This document shows, in pieces, positions 8,741 to 17,957 of a stretch of 64,000 nt of DNA. Each line of letters begins with the position of its first letter. Position 1 is the first letter of the stretch. Both the position numbers and the translations under genes were made by a program. Source of the stretch: Arthrobacter rhizophilus (lineage in GTDB: Bacteria; Actinomycetota; Actinomycetes; Actinomycetales; Micrococcaceae); assembly GCF_026241105.1 (NCBI RefSeq), contig NZ_JAPFFT010000003.1:62001-126000 (forward strand), written 5' to 3'. Below the pieces are notes generated by a model, which did no database searches, was not told the DNA's origin, and was given only the letters and a program-made list of their open reading frames with translations.

Positions 8741-9712
8741 TCACCCTCGCAACAGCTGGTAGACGCGTCGACCAAGAGTCTGTTTCAGGATGCCGTGCTT
8801 CAGGAGCAGCCGAACTCTCTCGAACTTGTTGCGGTGGTAAAGGGAAGCGAACGTACGTATTTCCTCACGCACGGTGGCATCTAGCAGATCACCGTATGCG
8901 CCGAGGAATGCATCGGCCTGCCCGTAGGTCCGTAGCGCAACGGAGCGATCCCCTCGGAATAGCTTGGACAGAGCAAACCCAAGTCCCGACCTTTCAACGC
9001 TCCCGAGCGCATTCGCGTCGTGCTGGCGGTAGTTCACTAGCGGGGTGGGGATATAAGAAATGTGACCGACGGTCGACGCGAGGAGCCCGAGCCACCAGTC
9101 GTGCATGATTGCTCTTCGCGCATCGAACTCGCGGGCGCGGAATACGTCGGCGAGCGCGGCGTTGAATAGCATCGCGCACCCAGGTATCGCGTTCTCCGCG
9201 AGCAGGGTCTTATGAGTGATGTCGTGGGGACGGGCACGTACCTGGTCCAAGAAGGAGGGGTTCAGGATACCGAGCTGCGCGTCGACGACCTTAAGGTCCG
9301 AGTAGACCAGGCACGGTTGATCGCGGTGCTCAGCCTCATCCTGCTGGCACTGCAGGACGAGACGCTCGAGTTTGTCAAAACTCCACACGTCATCCTGGTC
9401 GCAGAACGCAAAATACGGTGCGGGGTCGGCGATGCGAAGGAGGCGGAAGAAGTTGTCACGCGCGGATCCGGCTGGCCCGCCACGCACGATGCGGACCCGG
9501 TCCGGGTGGTCATCGGCGAAGCTCTCAACAATCGCGAGGGTACCGTCCCGGGAGCCGTCGTCGGCGACGATGAGTCGCCAGTGCCGGTGGCTCTGCGCGG
9601 CGATGGAGTCCAGCTGCTGCCGGAGATAGCGCGCACCATCGAAAGTAGCTAGCAGTACGACGACCAGATCCGAGGGAGCGGTGCGCATCGTGGCCGGCTC
9701 GGTGTCATTCAT
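8741..9712 (-). CDS. Family 2 glycosyltransferase (dTDP-rhamnosyl transferase RfbG type)
   Basis: GT2 glycosyltransferase of 323 residues. The sequence shows VVLLATFDGARYLRQQLDSI, IVADDGSRDGT, the motif FCDQDDVW typical of rhamnosyl/galactosyl GT2 enzymes, and the conserved MHDWWLGLLA segment. It is the first gene of the minus-strand set 9712 to 3712, with only 6 bp before the EpsG-like gene, and probably adds an early sugar of the repeat unit. The specificity is inferred only from the DQDD/HDWW pattern. The 326 bp upstream may contain the operon promoter. Confidence 0.85.
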   Translation of the reverse strand: MNDTEPATMRTAPSDLVVVLLATFDGARYLRQQLDSIAAQSHRHWRLIVADDGSRDGTLAIVESFADDHPDRVRIVRGGPAGSARDNFFRLLRIADPAPYFAFCDQDDVWSFDKLERLVLQCQQDEAEHRDQPCLVYSDLKVVDAQLGILNPSFLDQVRARPHDITHKTLLAENAIPGCAMLFNAALADVFRAREFDARRAIMHDWWLGLLASTVGHISYIPTPLVNYRQHDANALGSVERSGLGFALSKLFRGDRSVALRTYGQADAFLGAYGDLLDATVREEIRTFASLYHRNKFERVRLLLKHGILKQTLGRRVYQLLRG

Positions 9713-10038
9713 GTGCGTTCCATTTCTTTATGGCGTGTCTCAGGACTTCGCGGGCTTGTCAGGGCCAGCTATCAGCAACATGGTCACCACGACACCCCAG
9801 ATAGGGTCGCGCCCAAAGCCTTCTTCGGAAGCAGAGCACCGTTCGCGATGACGTTGGCGACTCAAAAAGCACGAAGTCGAAATTGGTGGAGCGTGTCCAT
9901 CACTATGTTAAAGAACCATAATGATCAGAAGACAAGACGTTGAAGGACCCATTGCCAAACTGAGCCGCAATCTTTCCACGTACTCGTACCGGTCGGGATC
10001 GCGGATCCGAGATCCCTTCCGAGATGTTCAGCGTGGAC
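9713..10038. other. Intergenic region, no gene seen
   Basis: This stretch between the glycosyltransferase operon and the end of the chain-length regulator gene has lower GC than its surroundings. No coding-like frame, RNA or strong hairpin was recognised. It probably contains the promoter of the downstream minus-strand glycosyltransferase operon, but no -35/-10 pair could be assigned with confidence. Confidence 0.5.
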
Positions 10039-11514
10039 CTATTTACCTCCGCGGAAATGGCTTTCGGCACGCATTGATCCTTCATAAATTTCTTCGACGA
10101 AACCGGAGTTCGGCGTTTCTATGTTTTGCAAAGATTTGCGGCTCTGCTCTTGCGCAGGGGAGATAGAGTCATAGGAATAATAGTTGTAAGCGTAAGCATC
10201 CGGCCCCTTTGTGGGCAGCCGGTTCAGAGCAATCCCCAGTACTTTCGCATCAACGAGTTCCAGAGCACTCAGTGCACGCGCCAAGTCGTGGCGTTTTGTC
10301 CGCTCTGATCCAACGACTACTACCACACCTCCGACATATTGACTTAGAACTGCCGCATCCGTCACGGGAAGAAGAGGAGGTGCATCGATGACGATAATGT
10401 CAAACACCTTTTCAAGCCGAGCCAGAAGATCGCGCATAGCCTCTGAGCCGAGAAGCTCGCTCGGATTTGGCGGGATCTGCCCGGATGTCAAAACGAATAG
10501 ATCGTCATTCCCCCATGGCTGGAGGAGGTCGTTGATGTCCGCCGCGCCCACGAGAGCTGTCGTAAGTCCGGAATTCCGCTCTAGCCCAAGATATTCAGAC
10601 AACATTGGCCTGCGGAGGTCAGCGTCGATCAGGCAGACCGTTTGGCCTGCCTGGGCTAGCGCAATTGCCAAGTTTGTCGCAGTTGTGCTTTTACCCTCAC
10701 CGGGCAATGAAGACGTGAGTAGGACAGTCTTGGCGACCCCTCCCACGTTAGCAAATTGTAGATTAGTCCGCAGCTGACGAAATGACTCCGCCCGCGGGCT
10801 TTGAGCTGCGGTTTGGGTTAGGAGAGGCTTCTTGACTGCGTCTTGATCGAAGGCGATTCCACCCAGGAGTGGCGCGTCAGTAATTTTCCGCAGGTCTGCT
10901 TCGCCGCTGATGCGGTAATCCAGCGTGCTTCGAAGTATCGCTGCCACCAAACCGAGCAACAGGCCTCCGATGAATCCTAGGACCAGGTTGAGCACTACGT
11001 TCGGCGCGGACGGGGCTAACGGCGCTTCAGCAGGAGTGATGATGGACAGGCTCACCGGAGAGGTACCCCCAGTCTTGGGTTTCTCCAAATTGTCTACGGC
11101 CTTAACCAAGCTGTCCGCGACTGCCTGAGCTATGGCAGCGGCTTGAGCTGGCGAATTGTCGGAAACGGAGATGTTAATGAGCACCGTGTTCAAATCCGTG
11201 CTGGCCGTGACCCGGTGGCTAAGTTCATCTACGGACGTCGGCAAGCCGAGGGCCTCAATGGCTGGCCGAAGGACAACCGGGGTGGTAACGGTCTTCACGT
11301 ACGACTGCACCCTCGCCTGGCTGAAAGTGTTGCCTTGCTGAAGATCCGTTAGCGTGCCGCTACCCTGAATAGCCACGAATAGTTGAGTCTGCGCTTTGTA
11401 TGTGGGCCTCACTAACAACGACACGGCCCCCCCGCCCAACAGCCCAACTAGAGTCGCAGCAACGACCAGAATCCAGTTTCGCCGAAGAATGCGCAGATAG
11501 TCGCGAAGATCCAA
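10039..11514 (-). CDS. Chain-length determinant fused to BY-type tyrosine kinase
   Basis: Polysaccharide co-polymerase and bacterial tyrosine kinase in one chain of 491 residues. Residues 1-200 are a Wzz domain bounded by two membrane helices (ILVVAATLVGLLGGGAVSLL and a second near 175-195). The cytoplasmic half has the BY-kinase Walker A SLPGEGKST, Walker A' CLIDADLRRP and Walker B VIDAPPLLPVTDA. A tyrosine cluster (YAYNYYSYDS) near residue 445 is the likely autophosphorylation site. The start is TTG with a strong GGGGGAG 6 bp upstream. It regulates polymer length, probably with the polymerase at 7424-8734; the phosphatase at 17958 is a plausible partner. GC content is lower than in the housekeeping parts of the window. 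Confidence 0.9.
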   Translation of the reverse strand: MDLRDYLRILRRNWILVVAATLVGLLGGGAVSLLVRPTYKAQTQLFVAIQGSGTLTDLQQGNTFSQARVQSYVKTVTTPVVLRPAIEALGLPTSVDELSHRVTASTDLNTVLINISVSDNSPAQAAAIAQAVADSLVKAVDNLEKPKTGGTSPVSLSIITPAEAPLAPSAPNVVLNLVLGFIGGLLLGLVAAILRSTLDYRISGEADLRKITDAPLLGGIAFDQDAVKKPLLTQTAAQSPRAESFRQLRTNLQFANVGGVAKTVLLTSSLPGEGKSTTATNLAIALAQAGQTVCLIDADLRRPMLSEYLGLERNSGLTTALVGAADINDLLQPWGNDDLFVLTSGQIPPNPSELLGSEAMRDLLARLEKVFDIIVIDAPPLLPVTDAAVLSQYVGGVVVVVGSERTKRHDLARALSALELVDAKVLGIALNRLPTKGPDAYAYNYYSYDSISPAQEQSRKSLQNIETPNSGFVEEIYEGSMRAESHFRGGK

Positions 11515-12418
11515 AACTACTCCCCCTCATGTGTCCACGCCTTGAAGGCCCCGCCTGGGGCACGCCACCAAAGCGGGATCTTTCGTGCGGTCCCGCCCAG
11601 TGTACCCGGCAAATGCACGAGTCGTAGCATTCGGTCCCCCGACGGCATCCAGCCGGTCGCAGCCAATTTCACCTTTTACATGAGCGCCTTGGCTAATTTG
11701 AGGATCGAGTAGCTTCAATCCTCACAGTGCAGCGTAATCGACTCGGAAATCTGGTTGAGAAGTCAATGATTGGAGCGCCAAACCTCGATCTTTCAAAAGG
11801 CACATCTCCGGAAGATTTGAGGCTTACTGGTCGCTCGGTGAGTCTGATTTTCGCGGGCGGGCATAACTAGGCTGCCACTGGCGGTAGAGGGCAGATAAGA
11901 CCCGGTCCCCTTTGGCGGAGCTGGGGCAACGGAGACCCCCAGGCCTCCGCGATTCGGCGCATTATGCCCGGGGTGTGTGCCTCCGTTCAGCTTCTGGCCG
12001 CATTCGCCCACAGATGGCGCGTCGCTAGCCAAGTCGACATCGCCGATAAAAGCAACGAGATCCCGTGGTGTCTACGATCGTGGACACGTTCTGTGAACCT
12101 GTTCGGCGCTTTACTCATTGTGCTGATTCACGACACTCTCTACGGCCAAATCCCGCATGACGGGCTTAGCCTCAGCCCGGGCACGTCGACCCTTCAACGC
12201 TGGCGTGCTGTTTAATCTGACATCTCGCGTGACTACAACAATGATTGGCGATCACCGCTCAGGAGCTTGACCATCGATTCCGGCTAAGTTCTCTGCTGCA
12301 ATCTCGATCCGGCAGCGCGTGGAAATTCGGTCGCCTGAAGTTATCTTGCTGTGAGACGACTAAGATCAAAGCGAGTTCGAAACGGACTCACTATGGGGTT
12401 CAAGACACGGGGGAAATC
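11515..12418. other. Long intergenic region with possible gene remnants
   Basis: About 900 bp separate two divergent exopolysaccharide genes. Short frames on both strands (for example 11964-12215 plus and 11793-12032 minus) have no domain, no good ribosome-binding site and no clear codon bias. The region must hold two divergent promoters. Its size is unusual for this window and may reflect decay of a former gene, but I cannot identify a parent. Confidence 0.4.
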
Positions 12419-13861
12419 GTGGTTGATGCTGGTCGTACCTGGCGTTCCAGATATGCTAAAATGCTCAGGCTCGTCGACGGATTTACTGTCGTTTGGGCAA
12501 TCATCGGCGCATATGGTGTACGATTCGGGTTTTCCGATTCTGGTGTCAGCGCGACGCGCGATGTTGACTACGTGCTATTGTCCTTCGCTCTCGTAATCGC
12601 ATGGTGGCTTATGCTCGAGTTCTGGGGGTCCAGAGAGGCTAGGATACTCGGTTCAGGATCGGAAGAATACAAGCGTGTCATTGCGAGTTCCGCGTGGTTG
12701 TTTGGTTTTGTAGCCGTCGTTTCCTATGGTCTACGAATTGATACCGCCCGGGGATTTGTGGGCTTGGCTTTTCCTGCCGGGGCACTTGGCTTGCTCGTGG
12801 CGAGATGGCTGGTCCGCCAGCATCTAAGCCTCGACCGGAAACATGGCAAGAGCAATTCCCGAGTCCTAATAGTCGGAGGAACGGATTCCGCGGCTCATCT
12901 TGCAGATTCGCTCAAAAGCGTACCAGCAGCGGGCTATATGCCGGTGGCAGCCCATATACCAGGTGCAATTTCCGGGACATACCGTCACTCAGGTCTGTCA
13001 GTTCCCGTGACGGGCGTCGGTGGGGACTTCGAAAGCATTCTTGACGCGATTCTGGCTTCTAATGTAGACGCCGTTGCTGTTTCGGCTGGCGTTAACATTC
13101 ATCCGCGAGATCTCAGGAGGTTGGGCTGGGAATTAGCCGCGCGGGACATAGATATGATCCTGGCACCAGCTCTTACCGACGTAGCGGGGCCGCGAATTCA
13201 CATTCAACCCCTGGCCGGATTGCCACTCATCCACGTTTCGACACCAAAACTAGCAGGTGGGAAGAAGGTCGCCAAGCGGGCATTTGACATCATAATTGCT
13301 GGCATACTATTAGTAAGCCTCTCGCCCCTTCTCGTGATTCTTGCCTTGCTTGTTCGATTCACTGACCCCGGCCCCGTATTGTACCGGCAGGAGAGAATTG
13401 GGCTGCGTGGAACCACGTTCCATATGCTGAAGTTCCGATCAATGAAGGTCAATGCTGACGCCGAATTGAAGACGCTTCTCCAGGCACAAGGATCGAGTGA
13501 CAGACCGCTATTTAAAGTCGAGAACGACCCTCGCATAACAGCCTTTGGCCGCATACTTCGCAAATACTCGCTTGACGAATTGCCTCAGTTGCTCAACGTC
13601 TTGGACGGAAGCATGAGTCTTGTGGGTCCGCGTCCTCAACGCGAAGGCGAGGTTGCTCTCTACGACGACGCTGCACATCGACGGTTATACGTGAGCCCAG
13701 GGATGAGTGGTCTCTGGCAAGTGAGCGGGCGCTCCAATCTGAGCTGGGAGGAAAGCATCAGGCTCGACCTCTACTATGTGGAAAACTGGTCACTTATGGG
13801 CGACATCGTAATCCTGCTTAAGACTTTCAGAGCAGTTCTTACGAGCCGGGGAGCGATCTGA
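12419..13861 (+). CDS. Polyprenyl glycosylphosphotransferase (initiating sugar-phosphate transferase)
   Basis: Initiates repeat-unit synthesis by moving a hexose-1-phosphate to undecaprenyl phosphate at the membrane. The N-terminal half (480 residues in all) has four hydrophobic segments and a CoA-binding-like Rossmann segment (SRVLIVGGTDSAAH). The C-terminal catalytic domain has KRAFDIIIAGILLVSLSP, the KFRSMKVNAD motif, YSLDELPQLLNVLDGSMSLV and VGPRPQREGEV, ending in the SGLWQVSGRS segment of the WbaP/WcaJ family. GTG at 12419 was chosen because GGGGGA lies 5 bp upstream; a TTG at 12245 would add 58 residues that look non-coding. It is transcribed away from the chain-length kinase gene. Confidence 0.87.
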   Translation: MVDAGRTWRSRYAKMLRLVDGFTVVWAIIGAYGVRFGFSDSGVSATRDVDYVLLSFALVIAWWLMLEFWGSREARILGSGSEEYKRVIASSAWLFGFVAVVSYGLRIDTARGFVGLAFPAGALGLLVARWLVRQHLSLDRKHGKSNSRVLIVGGTDSAAHLADSLKSVPAAGYMPVAAHIPGAISGTYRHSGLSVPVTGVGGDFESILDAILASNVDAVAVSAGVNIHPRDLRRLGWELAARDIDMILAPALTDVAGPRIHIQPLAGLPLIHVSTPKLAGGKKVAKRAFDIIIAGILLVSLSPLLVILALLVRFTDPGPVLYRQERIGLRGTTFHMLKFRSMKVNADAELKTLLQAQGSSDRPLFKVENDPRITAFGRILRKYSLDELPQLLNVLDGSMSLVGPRPQREGEVALYDDAAHRRLYVSPGMSGLWQVSGRSNLSWEESIRLDLYYVENWSLMGDIVILLKTFRAVLTSRGAI

Positions 13862-14080
13862 CAATGATTCGCCACGATTTCATCGGCTTAATGCCGCACA
13901 TTCCGGGTTTTGGTGAGGCCAAGAGATATGCCTATACCTGTTTTCGAGTAGATTACCTCGGCACCGTTCCCATTTTGGCTGAGGTTTACCCACGCCCAAG
14001 ATTGGTCACCGATCACCTCGGCTCTGAGAGGCAACAGATACGGATGACGGGATTGGCAGATTTCTTGATGACTGCCAATT

Positions 14081-14513
14081 TTGGGGAGGACGAGTCCCAA
14101 AGGACGCCCGCGCTTTCATGGCCAGAGCCGCGAACTCGAAGGCGATCAGGTCTTATTCTCCTGGGTGAATTGGATCACAGGGCTCGGCGCCGACTTCAAA
14201 CGCGAGACCACGGCGTCCCGAACTCACAGTCAGCATCGACACCCGCATCCCAACCCGGGGTGCCGTTGGCGAGACCGCTTATCGGAAGGCCCTGGAAAAC
14301 GGTGCCAAGCGATTCTCTGAACTTCGGTACGCGGCGCTAGCCTTAGCCAATATGCTGCTCTTGCTCACCGAGTGGCAGCACTGCAATGAGCTTGACCCCC
14401 TCAAAGTAAGCACCGCGTCGCCGGCTCCTGATCCTGGACGAACTAAACGTCCCGGACGCCGCGAAATGGTGCGCCGCCTGATAAGGCATTACCACGGACT
14501 CGGAAGGCCATAA
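14081..14513 (+). pseudogene. Possible frameshifted gene remnant upstream of the DUF4012 gene
   Basis: Two overlapping frames read like pieces of one protein. Frame from 14081 gives a coding-like segment with FSWVNWITGLGADFKRET. Near 14200-14220 the coding signal moves to the next frame, giving ELTVSIDTRIPTRG, then GETAYRKALENGAK, a hydrophobic ALALANMLLLL segment and a basic tail ending 2 bp before the GTG of the DUF4012 gene. The second piece has no usable early start. I do not recognise the family. A different frame at 13864-14340 (158 residues) is an alternative annotation, but it becomes Arg/Pro/Ser-rich as expected for a shadow. Confidence 0.33.
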
Positions 14514-14515
14514 GC

Positions 14516-16399
14516 GTGACCGACAACCAACAATCCGAAATCATCCCGGACGAACCCGATCTGCGCCGGGACAAGCGGAAGACCGCCTGGGGGAAGCGCC
14601 CTCGTCCTCTGCTCACTGCCGGTATATGCCTTGTCGCGATTCTGCTAATGGCCGGAGCCGCGGCGGTGTGGCTGGCGGCGAAGGCCTCCACGATCAAAAC
14701 AGAGCTTGAGGCTTCCACGCAGTTGGTGCCCAAACTCAAGGAAAACGTTCTCCAGAACCGCCCCGCCGAGGCGACCGCTATAGTCGACGAGCTCCGCCGC
14801 CACACCGCCGTCGCTCGGGACGCCGCCTCCGATCCGCTGTGGTCTTTGGCTTCGGCGACACCATGGTTGGGTGCGAATTTTTCGGCGACCGCCGAAATTG
14901 CCCGTTCGGCAGACGATGTAGCCGTTCTGGGCGTCGCTCCCCTTGTGAAGGTCTATGACTCCCTCAACTGGGACAAGCTGGTGCCGGGCAGCAGCGGTAC
15001 CGACTTAGAACCGATCCGCAAGGCGGCCCCCGCCATGGCATCCGCAGCGCACGCTGTGCGCGTTTCGGCCGAGCGCCTGAACGGTATCGACGCTAGCGGC
15101 CTGTTCCCCCAGATCGCCGGACCCCTGGCTCAGGCCAGGCAGCAACTAGGCTCCGTCGTGGACCAGCTGAACACGGCGTCGGACGCAGCCGGACTGACTC
15201 CCGCGATGCTGGGATCCGACAGACCGCGGCACTACCTGCTCCTGGTCCAAAACAACGCCGAGGCGCGAGCCTCTGGCGGCATTCCCGGCGCCCTTGCAGT
15301 GCTAACCGCGGACAAGGGAAAGATCAGTTTGTCTTCCCAGATCAGCGGCCACGATCTTGGCGAATTCGATCCGCCAATTCCGGTTGATGCAGAGCAGCAG
15401 CGCATCTACAGCACCCGGCTGGGCACGTTCATGCAGGACGTCAACTTCACGCCTGACTTCCCAACTGCCGCCACCACGGCACTGAAAATGTGGGAACAGA
15501 GGAAAGGCGAGCGGTTGGACGGCGCCATCTCGATCGACCCAGTGGCGCTGGGCTACATCCTGGACGCCACCGGCCCCGTCAGCCTTCAGGACCCGCAATT
15601 ACTCGCGCTTACTGCCGGAAAACTGCCCAGCCAACTCTCAGGCAAGAACGTGGTGAAGACCTTGCTCTCCGACGTCTACGCCCAGTTCAATAATCCGAAA
15701 CTGCAGGACGCATACTTCGCCGCGGTGGCCAAAGAAGTCTTTGGGGCCCTCTCGTCAGGCAAGAGCGACGCTAAGGGCCTCCTTACTGGAATTGGGAAGG
15801 GCGTAGAAGAACACAGGGTCCTAGTCTGGTCCGCGGATACAAGCGAACAGTCCGTTCTGAGCAAATACTCGCTCAGCGGGTCTATTTCCGGTCCCAGCGT
15901 GCCGGCGGCCCAATTCGGTGTCTATTTCAATGACGGCACCGGCGCAAAAATGGACTATTACGTGAAACGCACCGTTGAGCTTATTACGCAGTGCCCCGCA
16001 AACGGTTACCAGACTGTCAAGGTGCGGATCACCAGCACAAACACCGCTCCGGCCGATGCCGCGACCTCCTTGCCGGCCTACGTGACCGGGGGCCTCGGGA
16101 CCGGAATTCCTACGGGCGATGTTCAAAGCAACGTTATCGCCTACGGACCTGCCCAAGCACATGTTGAAACCGCCACACAGGACGGCAAGAATATCCCCTT
16201 CGGTGCGCAGCACCACGGCAACCGGCCAGTGGGCAGCCTCACTGTGCGGCTGGCGCCGGGACAAAGCAGCACCGTTGAATTCATCTTCGGAAAGATCGTC
16301 CAACACAACCAGCCTGAAGTGGTGGTTACCCCGACAATCCAATCTGTGGACAAGGTGGTACTGCCCACTCAGTCCGAAAGCTGCGGAACTACCGGATAG
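14516..16399 (+). CDS. DUF4012 membrane-anchored extracellular protein
   Basis: Protein of 627 residues with one N-terminal membrane anchor (residues about 33-55, after a basic RDKRKTAWGKRPRP stretch) and a large extracellular part. The region around YLLLVQNNAEARASGG is the hallmark of DUF4012 proteins, which are found near actinobacterial exopolysaccharide clusters and have no assigned biochemical role. Start is GTG with GGAAGG about 8 bp upstream. Its position after the initiating transferase suggests a role in export, assembly or anchoring of the polymer; this is inference from context. The next gene encodes a wall-sorted protein. Confidence 0.85.
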   Translation: MTDNQQSEIIPDEPDLRRDKRKTAWGKRPRPLLTAGICLVAILLMAGAAAVWLAAKASTIKTELEASTQLVPKLKENVLQNRPAEATAIVDELRRHTAVARDAASDPLWSLASATPWLGANFSATAEIARSADDVAVLGVAPLVKVYDSLNWDKLVPGSSGTDLEPIRKAAPAMASAAHAVRVSAERLNGIDASGLFPQIAGPLAQARQQLGSVVDQLNTASDAAGLTPAMLGSDRPRHYLLLVQNNAEARASGGIPGALAVLTADKGKISLSSQISGHDLGEFDPPIPVDAEQQRIYSTRLGTFMQDVNFTPDFPTAATTALKMWEQRKGERLDGAISIDPVALGYILDATGPVSLQDPQLLALTAGKLPSQLSGKNVVKTLLSDVYAQFNNPKLQDAYFAAVAKEVFGALSSGKSDAKGLLTGIGKGVEEHRVLVWSADTSEQSVLSKYSLSGSISGPSVPAAQFGVYFNDGTGAKMDYYVKRTVELITQCPANGYQTVKVRITSTNTAPADAATSLPAYVTGGLGTGIPTGDVQSNVIAYGPAQAHVETATQDGKNIPFGAQHHGNRPVGSLTVRLAPGQSSTVEFIFGKIVQHNQPEVVVTPTIQSVDKVVLPTQSESCGTTG

Positions 16400-16581
16400 A
16401 CAGCAGGTTAAGCCTTTGTAACAGCTTTGGATTTACTTTGCAGTAAGCACCCTTATGGTGGTAGCTTCTCTTGGGGTAGGTCTCAGATTTCAGCTCACGT
16501 GTTCGTGGTGGATGAAATCAGGTCATCACATTGAATTACGTATCGGGTCTCAACTACATACCAAAGTCTCAGGGGGACAAA

Positions 16582-17166
16582 TTGAAGAAATCACTTGCAG
16601 TGCTCGCGCTTGCGGGCACCATTGCGCTTGCCGCTTCGGCTCCAGCAATGGCCGTCAATTACCCGGCACCTGCCGAGCAGGGCACCGTTTCCAACGCGAC
16701 AGTCGGCGTCGGCGGAACCACAACTTTCTCCGGCAGCGGATTCGCAGCCGGAGAAACCGTCAACATCACGGTCAACCAGACGAGCACGGCGCAGGGCGCA
16801 GCAGCTCCCGGCGGTTCAGTGGTCATGGGAGTTGCCGGGGCAATTCCGATGGCACCGCTTACCTTGACTGCCGTTGCCAACAGCGCAGGCGCATATTCCG
16901 TCACCGTCCAGTTGAACTCGGCTGGCACTTACGTTCTGACCGCCGTTGGCGCAACCTCCGGCCACACGGTCACGGCAACCGTAGTCGCAACAGGGGCTAG
17001 CAGCGCGGGTCTGGCTAACACCGGCGGCGCAGCACTGGCAAGCACCGGTGTGGACTCCAGCCTGATTCTTTGGGGTCTGGTTGGCGCTGGTGCGCTTGTA
17101 GCCGGCACGGCCTCCGTAGTGGTGGTTCGCCGTCGCGCAAAAGGCGAAGCAGTAGCCGCAGCCTAA
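16582..17166 (+). CDS. Secreted protein with LANTG sortase sorting signal
   Basis: A 194-residue exported protein starting at TTG, with GGGGG 7 bp upstream; the first ATG frame would add an unlikely 17-residue extension. Residues 1-25 form a signal peptide (LKKSLAVLALAGTIALAASA, cleavage after an AMA-type site). The middle is a beta-rich Thr/Ala/Gly/Val domain of the bacterial Ig-like kind. The C-terminus has LANTG, a hydrophobic span and RRRAKGE, matching the LAxTG signal of class E sortases of actinobacteria. A strong hairpin follows the stop. No sortase gene lies in the window, so anchoring must use an enzyme encoded elsewhere. Confidence 0.82.
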   Translation: MKKSLAVLALAGTIALAASAPAMAVNYPAPAEQGTVSNATVGVGGTTTFSGSGFAAGETVNITVNQTSTAQGAAAPGGSVVMGVAGAIPMAPLTLTAVANSAGAYSVTVQLNSAGTYVLTAVGATSGHTVTATVVATGASSAGLANTGGAALASTGVDSSLILWGLVGAGALVAGTASVVVVRRRAKGEAVAAA

Positions 17167-17176
17167 ACGCAAAACG

Positions 17177-17222
17177 AGGAGGGGTTGTTTCCGGTAATTC
17201 GGAAACAACCCCTCCTTGTTTG
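17177..17222 (+). terminator. Rho-independent terminator after the LANTG protein gene
   Basis: A 17-bp perfect stem (arms 17177-17193 and 17200-17216, sequence AGGAGGGGTTGTTTCCG and its complement) with a 6-base loop, beginning 10 bp after the stop codon and followed by TGTTTGT. Confidence 0.9.
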
Positions 17223-17243
17223 TGCGTACGGTAACTTATAACC

Positions 17244-17411
17244 ATGGGGAGACATTGGCGGCGACGAAAGAGACTGAGCCTCAGGGTGGAATTGTCGGAG
17301 ATTCCACGACTTCCATCCATCCAAAGCCAGACATGGCCCATCATATTTCTTCTTCTTCTGGCCGTGGTTTCTTTCGGTGTTGCGACTTTCGCCTTGATGC
17401 GCCACTCGTGA
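17244..17411 (+). CDS. Small single-span membrane protein upstream of VanZ gene
   Basis: A 55-residue frame starting ATGGGGAGACATTGG. The product has a very basic N-terminus (MGRHWRRRKRLSLR), a Pro/Gln linker and one strong membrane helix (WPIIFLLLLAVVSFGVATFA) ending in MRHS. Its stop codon TGA overlaps the GTG start of the VanZ-family gene (GTGA), so both are probably translated together. No family is recognised. The basic N-terminus predicts an N-in, C-out topology. No strong Shine-Dalgarno sequence is seen, so expression could be leaderless or weak. Confidence 0.6.
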   Translation: MGRHWRRRKRLSLRVELSEIPRLPSIQSQTWPIIFLLLLAVVSFGVATFALMRHS

Positions 17412-17869
17412 AATGGCGTTCTACTCTAAAACCTGTTGCCCGCCCGAGACTCCACCGCTGGGTCCTTTTGGGCTATCTGATGATCCTGGCGAATATCGCT
17501 TTCTGGCCTTCACCCGTTGACAAACCGGTGGCCAGCGACCTCGCAGCGCTCCTGGATTTCCTTCACCGGCACGGTATTCCAGAGTGGTTGAACTACGGAT
17601 TCGTCGAGGCATCGGCTAACGTACTCCTTTTTGCGCCCGCAGGTCTGCTTCTAGCGCTCACGCTTCCTCGCAAGCGATGGTGGCAGCTCTTGGCACTCGG
17701 GGCAGCAATGTCTGGCACCGTGGAGCTCGGCCAACTGCTGTTTCTTCCACATCGGTTTTCAAGTTGGCAAGACATCCTCATGAACACCCTCGGGGTCGGC
17801 ATCGGGCTGCTGTTTGCAACGCTGTTGAAACGAGTGCAGCTGCGCCGCCCGGCCTTGGGTGAGCCCTGA
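17408..17869 (+). CDS. VanZ-family membrane protein
   Basis: Integral membrane protein of 153 residues with the VanZ-like pattern: a first helix (WVLLGYLMILANIAFWP), the motif NVLLFAPAGLLLAL, and SGTVELGQLLFLPHRFSSWQDILMNTLGVGIG with the conserved E/Q and D/N residues. VanZ relatives are linked to teicoplanin resistance and envelope properties, but the activity is unknown. GTG at 17408 overlaps the preceding small membrane ORF stop; a frame from 17216 would add 64 residues overlapping that gene and is rejected. Its place next to the polymer cluster suggests an envelope function. Confidence 0.78.
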   Translation: MKWRSTLKPVARPRLHRWVLLGYLMILANIAFWPSPVDKPVASDLAALLDFLHRHGIPEWLNYGFVEASANVLLFAPAGLLLALTLPRKRWWQLLALGAAMSGTVELGQLLFLPHRFSSWQDILMNTLGVGIGLLFATLLKRVQLRRPALGEP

Positions 17870-17957
17870 CGTCCAACTCCCGTGATAAGCCTGAGGGCCG
17901 TGTTAACTTGTAGAAGGTGCACCGCGCGCCTCCCAGCTAAGTGAAAGAGCTATACCT

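Noticed and set aside
12245..12418. N-terminal extension of the initiating transferase from TTG 12245
   Set aside because: 58 extra residues look non-coding, and a GTG with GGGGGA upstream lies at 12419.
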